64,000 nucleotides of DNA from Dehalococcoidia bacterium (lineage in GTDB: Bacteria > Chloroflexota > Dehalococcoidia > Bin125), in NCBI GenBank assembly GCA_022825265.1, contig JAJDXE010000010.1, forward strand, positions 434,001 through 498,000. Direction: 5' to 3'. Of this stretch, positions 61,500-64,000 are shown in pieces. The notes beneath the pieces are model-generated. The model was not told where the DNA came from, searched no databases, and was given only the letters and a program-made list of their open reading frames with translations. How positions within the stretch are numbered: position 1 is the first letter of the stretch; the number at the start of each line of letters is the position of its first letter. Position numbers and translations under genes: made by a program.

Positions 61500-62396
61500 A
61501 TGCCCAGCGTAGTTGACGCGACCGAGACTGAGATCGATCTGGAGCGCCCGGCGCGAGAAGTGGTCTCGCTGGTGCCGTCGTTCACCGAGCTGGTCTGCTC
61601 GATGCGGTTGGGATCGCGGCTGGTCGGGGTCACGCGGTTCTGCGTTGAGCCGGCTGAGGTGGTGACGGCGATTCGCAAGGTCGGCGGGACCAAGAATCCC
61701 GATATCGAGCGGATCATCCGGCTCAATCCGCAGCTCGTACTGGCCAATCGCGAAGAGAACAATGAGGAGGACGTAGCGGCATTGCGATCGGCGGGACTCA
61801 ACGTCTATGTCGGCGACGTGCGGACGGCGGAGGAGGCGCGCGAGGAGGTCGACAAGGTCGGTCGCCTGCTCGGCGGGATCTCGATGAAGACCGGCGAGGC
61901 GATCGACGAGGCGTTGGAGGAGCAACGACACGTCGCGCGAATGCGGCCTCGGGTTCGAGCGGCGGCGCTGATCTGGCGCAACCCGTACATGGCGGCGTCG
62001 GGCGACACGTACATCGGCGATCTGATGCGGCAGTGCGGGGCGATCAATGTCTGCGAGGACGCGAGCCGTGGGCGCTATCCGCGACTGTCCTTGACCGAGC
62101 TGATCGCGCTCGATCCGGAGGTCATCCTGTTGCCCTCGGAGCCATACCGGTTCCGCGAGCGCCACGCCGAGGAGCTGCTGGCGCAGCACGGGATGAGCGC
62201 CGGTCGCGATGGTCATGTTTATCTCTGCGATGGACAGAACCTGACCTGGTGGGGCATCCGTACGGCTGCGGCCATCCACGAGGTGGCTGGCCTGCTCGAT
62301 CACGCGCGTGCGGGTTGGCAGGCGGAGGCGGCGATGGTTCCGGAGTTGCCGCCCGGGTTGAATCTGAATGTGACGCAGCAGGACGTGGTCGAGTAG
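61500..62396 (+). CDS. TroA/BtuF-like helical-backbone metal receptor, no signal peptide
   Basis: 298 residues from ATG 61500. The fold of BtuF/FhuD-type binding proteins: VVSLVPSFTELVCSMRLGS, VGVTRFC, VGGTKNPDIERIIRLNPQLV, then a long helix and LTELIALDPEVILLPSEPY in the second lobe. BtuF proteins normally carry a secretion signal or lipobox; here the mature fold begins about 20 residues from the start, with no hydrophobic leader. It may work in the cytoplasm, for example in cofactor handling, or be a cobamide/heme binder unrelated to the divergent ATPase. Confidence 0.82.
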   Translation: MPSVVDATETEIDLERPAREVVSLVPSFTELVCSMRLGSRLVGVTRFCVEPAEVVTAIRKVGGTKNPDIERIIRLNPQLVLANREENNEEDVAALRSAGLNVYVGDVRTAEEAREEVDKVGRLLGGISMKTGEAIDEALEEQRHVARMRPRVRAAALIWRNPYMAASGDTYIGDLMRQCGAINVCEDASRGRYPRLSLTELIALDPEVILLPSEPYRFRERHAEELLAQHGMSAGRDGHVYLCDGQNLTWWGIRTAAAIHEVAGLLDHARAGWQAEAAMVPELPPGLNLNVTQQDVVE

Positions 62397-62407
62397 CAGG
62401 CTGCAAC

Positions 62408-63238
62408 CTAGAGCGGACGGCCGCTGTCGAGCATCAGCGCCCTTGCCGCGATCTGCGCCGCTAAGACGGCGGCGGTCGTGAGGTAGAGGAGACCCGTCGC
62501 GGCCATCATCGAGCGCATCCGGGCGGTCGTCCAGGCCATCCAGCCAAACAAGAGCGTAAGACCGAATCCGATCACGATTCGCAGCCAAAAGGTTGGGTCG
62601 CTGCTGAGGGAACGATCCCGACCACCGACCGGCTCATCGACCGAGACGGCCAACGACACCGCGAAGAGGATGCCCTGGATCACCACGACGATCAGAAACG
62701 CTGTGGTGATTTCAACCAGTGGCCTGGCGGGGAGTCTGGGCGTGACCAGGTACCAGTGTCCGAGCGCGAGGCCGACGGCGGAGAGTCCCAGAGCCAGCGC
62801 CCCGAAGGCGAGGCTGAGGGCGGTCAGCAACTCGGGCGATCCGGCCAGCGTGGCGGCCATCAGGCCGAGCGCGGCCAGTGAGAGCCCGCTCAGCGCCCAG
62901 CCGATGCGTCGAGCCCACAGGTCGCGATCGGTGTAGAGGGCGAAGTTGTGCAAGATCGAGAGCGCGGTCAAGGCCGCCAGCACCCAGACCAGCGCCTCGC
63001 GCGGTCCGCTGCGGACGGCGAAGCCCTCGACGATGTCGCCCTTGAGTGTGAACGCCGTCCAGAAGGCCAGTCCCAGCACGATTGGCACCATGATCGTCGT
63101 AGCGCGGACGAATCCGGGCGTCGCCTGGCCTCGGAGGTGGACGGCGTGCATCACGAGCGCGCCGCCGACGCCCAGCTCCAGCAGCAGGAGCAGCAGCGTG
63201 TATGGCAGAGCTCCCGACGCAACCAGGGAATCTGTCAC
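62408..63238 (-). CDS. Eight-TM membrane protein, unknown
   Basis: 276 residues with eight hydrophobic segments (e.g. LPYTLLLLLLELGVGGALV, FVRATTIMVPIVLGLAFW, WLRIVIGFGLTLLFGWMAW). Several buried His (ALVMHAVHLRG, ILHNFALYTDRD, ALGHWYLVTPRL) could ligate haem or quinone, suggesting a respiratory or b-type cytochrome-like protein. This is inference; no family recognised. GTG start, 7 bp after the small upstream gene. Confidence 0.65.
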   Translation of the reverse strand: MTDSLVASGALPYTLLLLLLELGVGGALVMHAVHLRGQATPGFVRATTIMVPIVLGLAFWTAFTLKGDIVEGFAVRSGPREALVWVLAALTALSILHNFALYTDRDLWARRIGWALSGLSLAALGLMAATLAGSPELLTALSLAFGALALGLSAVGLALGHWYLVTPRLPARPLVEITTAFLIVVVIQGILFAVSLAVSVDEPVGGRDRSLSSDPTFWLRIVIGFGLTLLFGWMAWTTARMRSMMAATGLLYLTTAAVLAAQIAARALMLDSGRPL

Positions 63239-63244
63239 CGTCGT

Positions 63245-63457
63245 CTACGAGCCCAGCTTCAGCAGCAAGACTTCGCGCCTCAGCCCTTCGTCGCCGATTT
63301 CCACCTGCACGCTGAGCACTCGGTAGCGATCGTCGCGCCCGCCGCGACGGAAGCGCAGCACGTCGCCCTGGCTCCACGGGTAGTCCGTCTCCATCGTGTC
63401 GAGCAGCGCCTCGCGCCGCTCGGTGAACGTGTCCGACTCCCAGAACTCCGTCAGCAT
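63245..63457 (-). CDS. Small protein, unknown
   Basis: 70 residues from ATG 63457, supported by GGAGGG 5 nt upstream. Charged, with predicted strands (GDVLRFRRGG, DRYRVLSVQVEI, REVLLLKLGS), so probably a small beta-barrel. Likely co-transcribed with the eight-TM protein. Confidence 0.6.
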   Translation of the reverse strand: MLTEFWESDTFTERREALLDTMETDYPWSQGDVLRFRRGGRDDRYRVLSVQVEIGDEGLRREVLLLKLGS

Positions 63458-63543
63458 CGCAACCCTCCAGCGACAGACGTACCGAATTATCGTAGCCCAC
63501 GAGTCTGCCTGCTCTGTCTGCTCCGCCCGCCTCATGTGTCAGA

Positions 63544-63996
63544 ATGTCGGGCATGAGCGATGCCGAGACCTCCCGACGCTGGTTGATGAAGGCCCTGCGC
63601 GAGGCATCGGGCGAGATGCACGAGCTGATGATGCGCGCGCTGCGCAAGTCGATGCCCGAAGCCGAGGCGCTGATCGAGCGCGCCTGGCGACACGAAACGA
63701 TCGCCGCCTGGCAGCTCGGACACTTGCTGTTCCAGGACATCGATGATCTGCCGCTGCACGACTATGAGTGGCTCGAACAGCCCAACACTCCCGACTGCTA
63801 CGAGCAGCTCCGCGAGTGGTACCACACGCGCGAGCAGATCTCAGGCGTGCTCTACATGATCTCTAGCTACGAGTGGGAGCAGACCGCCAATCACCGATTC
63901 CAGGGTGAGTTGGACGTGGAGTCGATTGCGCGCTCGATGCACCAGATCGATCTGGAGATCCTGAATACCCTGCGAGCCGAACTGCAGCCGACCTAG
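63544..63996 (+). CDS. DinB-like helical protein
   Basis: 150 residues, ATG 63544 or 63553. All-helical: SRRWLMKALREASGEMHELM, HETIAAWQLGHLLFQDIDDL, LDVESIARSMHQIDLEILNTL. The spacing of His-containing helices resembles DinB/YfiT four-helix bundles, but the metal-His pattern is incomplete. It ends 4 bp before the window edge. Confidence 0.6.
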   Translation: MSGMSDAETSRRWLMKALREASGEMHELMMRALRKSMPEAEALIERAWRHETIAAWQLGHLLFQDIDDLPLHDYEWLEQPNTPDCYEQLREWYHTREQISGVLYMISSYEWEQTANHRFQGELDVESIARSMHQIDLEILNTLRAELQPT

Positions 63997-64000
63997 CGAG

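Noticed and set aside
1..64000. CRISPR array or insertion sequence
   Set aside because: The repeats found are dispersed palindromes, not regularly spaced direct repeats, and no transposase reading frame with DDE or HUH motifs was seen.

Overview
The window is a GC-rich bacterial chromosome segment of about 64 kb with roughly 53 protein genes, one tRNA-Asp and several families of short dispersed palindromes. There is no rRNA, CRISPR array, recognisable transposase or integrase. The gene mix suggests a Chloroflexota lineage, most likely a Dehalococcoidia/SAR202-like marine or soil heterotroph: RNase Y, RecX, a single-chain biotin-dependent carboxylase, CaiB-type CoA transferase, SCP-x-like thiolase with a DUF35 partner, GMC and luciferase-like (LLM) oxidoreductases, an enolase-superfamily enzyme, and a DUF1800/DUF1501 pair. 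This placement is inference from gene content; no marker gene such as 16S rRNA is present.

Layout. 0-4 kb: information and lipid housekeeping genes on the + strand (recX, rny, a PHP phosphoesterase, fabZ), then a small tail-anchored protein and tRNA-Asp. 4-5 kb: an isolated HTH protein beside the tRNA. 5-29 kb: mostly minus-strand accessory catabolism and export (single-chain acyl-CoA carboxylase, duplicated CaiB transferase, GMC oxidoreductase, two lipoprotein/membrane-anchored unknowns, two tandem DHA2 transporters, DUF35 protein, thiolase, two serine hydrolases of beta-lactamase fold, enolase-superfamily enzyme, VWA lipoprotein, ThuA-like protein, alpha/beta hydrolase, and a 582-residue protein I cannot place). 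29-33 kb: DUF1800, DUF1501 and NHL-repeat genes. 33-35 kb: a tightly overlapping four-gene cluster with a degenerate nucleotidyltransferase, a HEPN protein, a winged-helix-like protein and a MutY-like glycosylase lacking its catalytic Glu. 35-39.5 kb: wHTH/coiled-coil protein, NIPSNAP, thioesterase, and a partner-switching module (PP2C phosphatase fused to an RsbW-like kinase, plus a STAS protein), closed by a strong bidirectional terminator. 39.5-46.4 kb: aminotransferase, GNAT, MOSC, flavin-dependent halogenase-like protein, LLM oxidoreductase, alpha/beta hydrolase with no nucleophile Ser. 46.5-53 kb: two very large overlapping FtsX-type permeases. 53-64 kb: DUF4389, DinB, a DUF309-dUTPase fusion, crcB, LysM lipoprotein, ClC channel with CBS and RCK-C regions, DUF2203, methyltransferase, a metal-type ABC ATPase with a His-rich tail divergent from a signal-less TroA/BtuF-like protein, an 8-TM protein, and small genes at the end.

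Two genome-style features stand out. First, dispersed palindromes: four copies of one hairpin family in two size forms with a compensatory base-pair change, two copies of a CTCTCCC-AGG-type hairpin, and two multi-hairpin elements sharing one architecture. Second, two modes of translation start: many genes have a clear GGAGG-type site 5-7 nt before the start, whereas at least six have a TANNNT -10-like hexamer 6-8 nt before ATG and no Shine-Dalgarno site, which suggests leaderless mRNAs.
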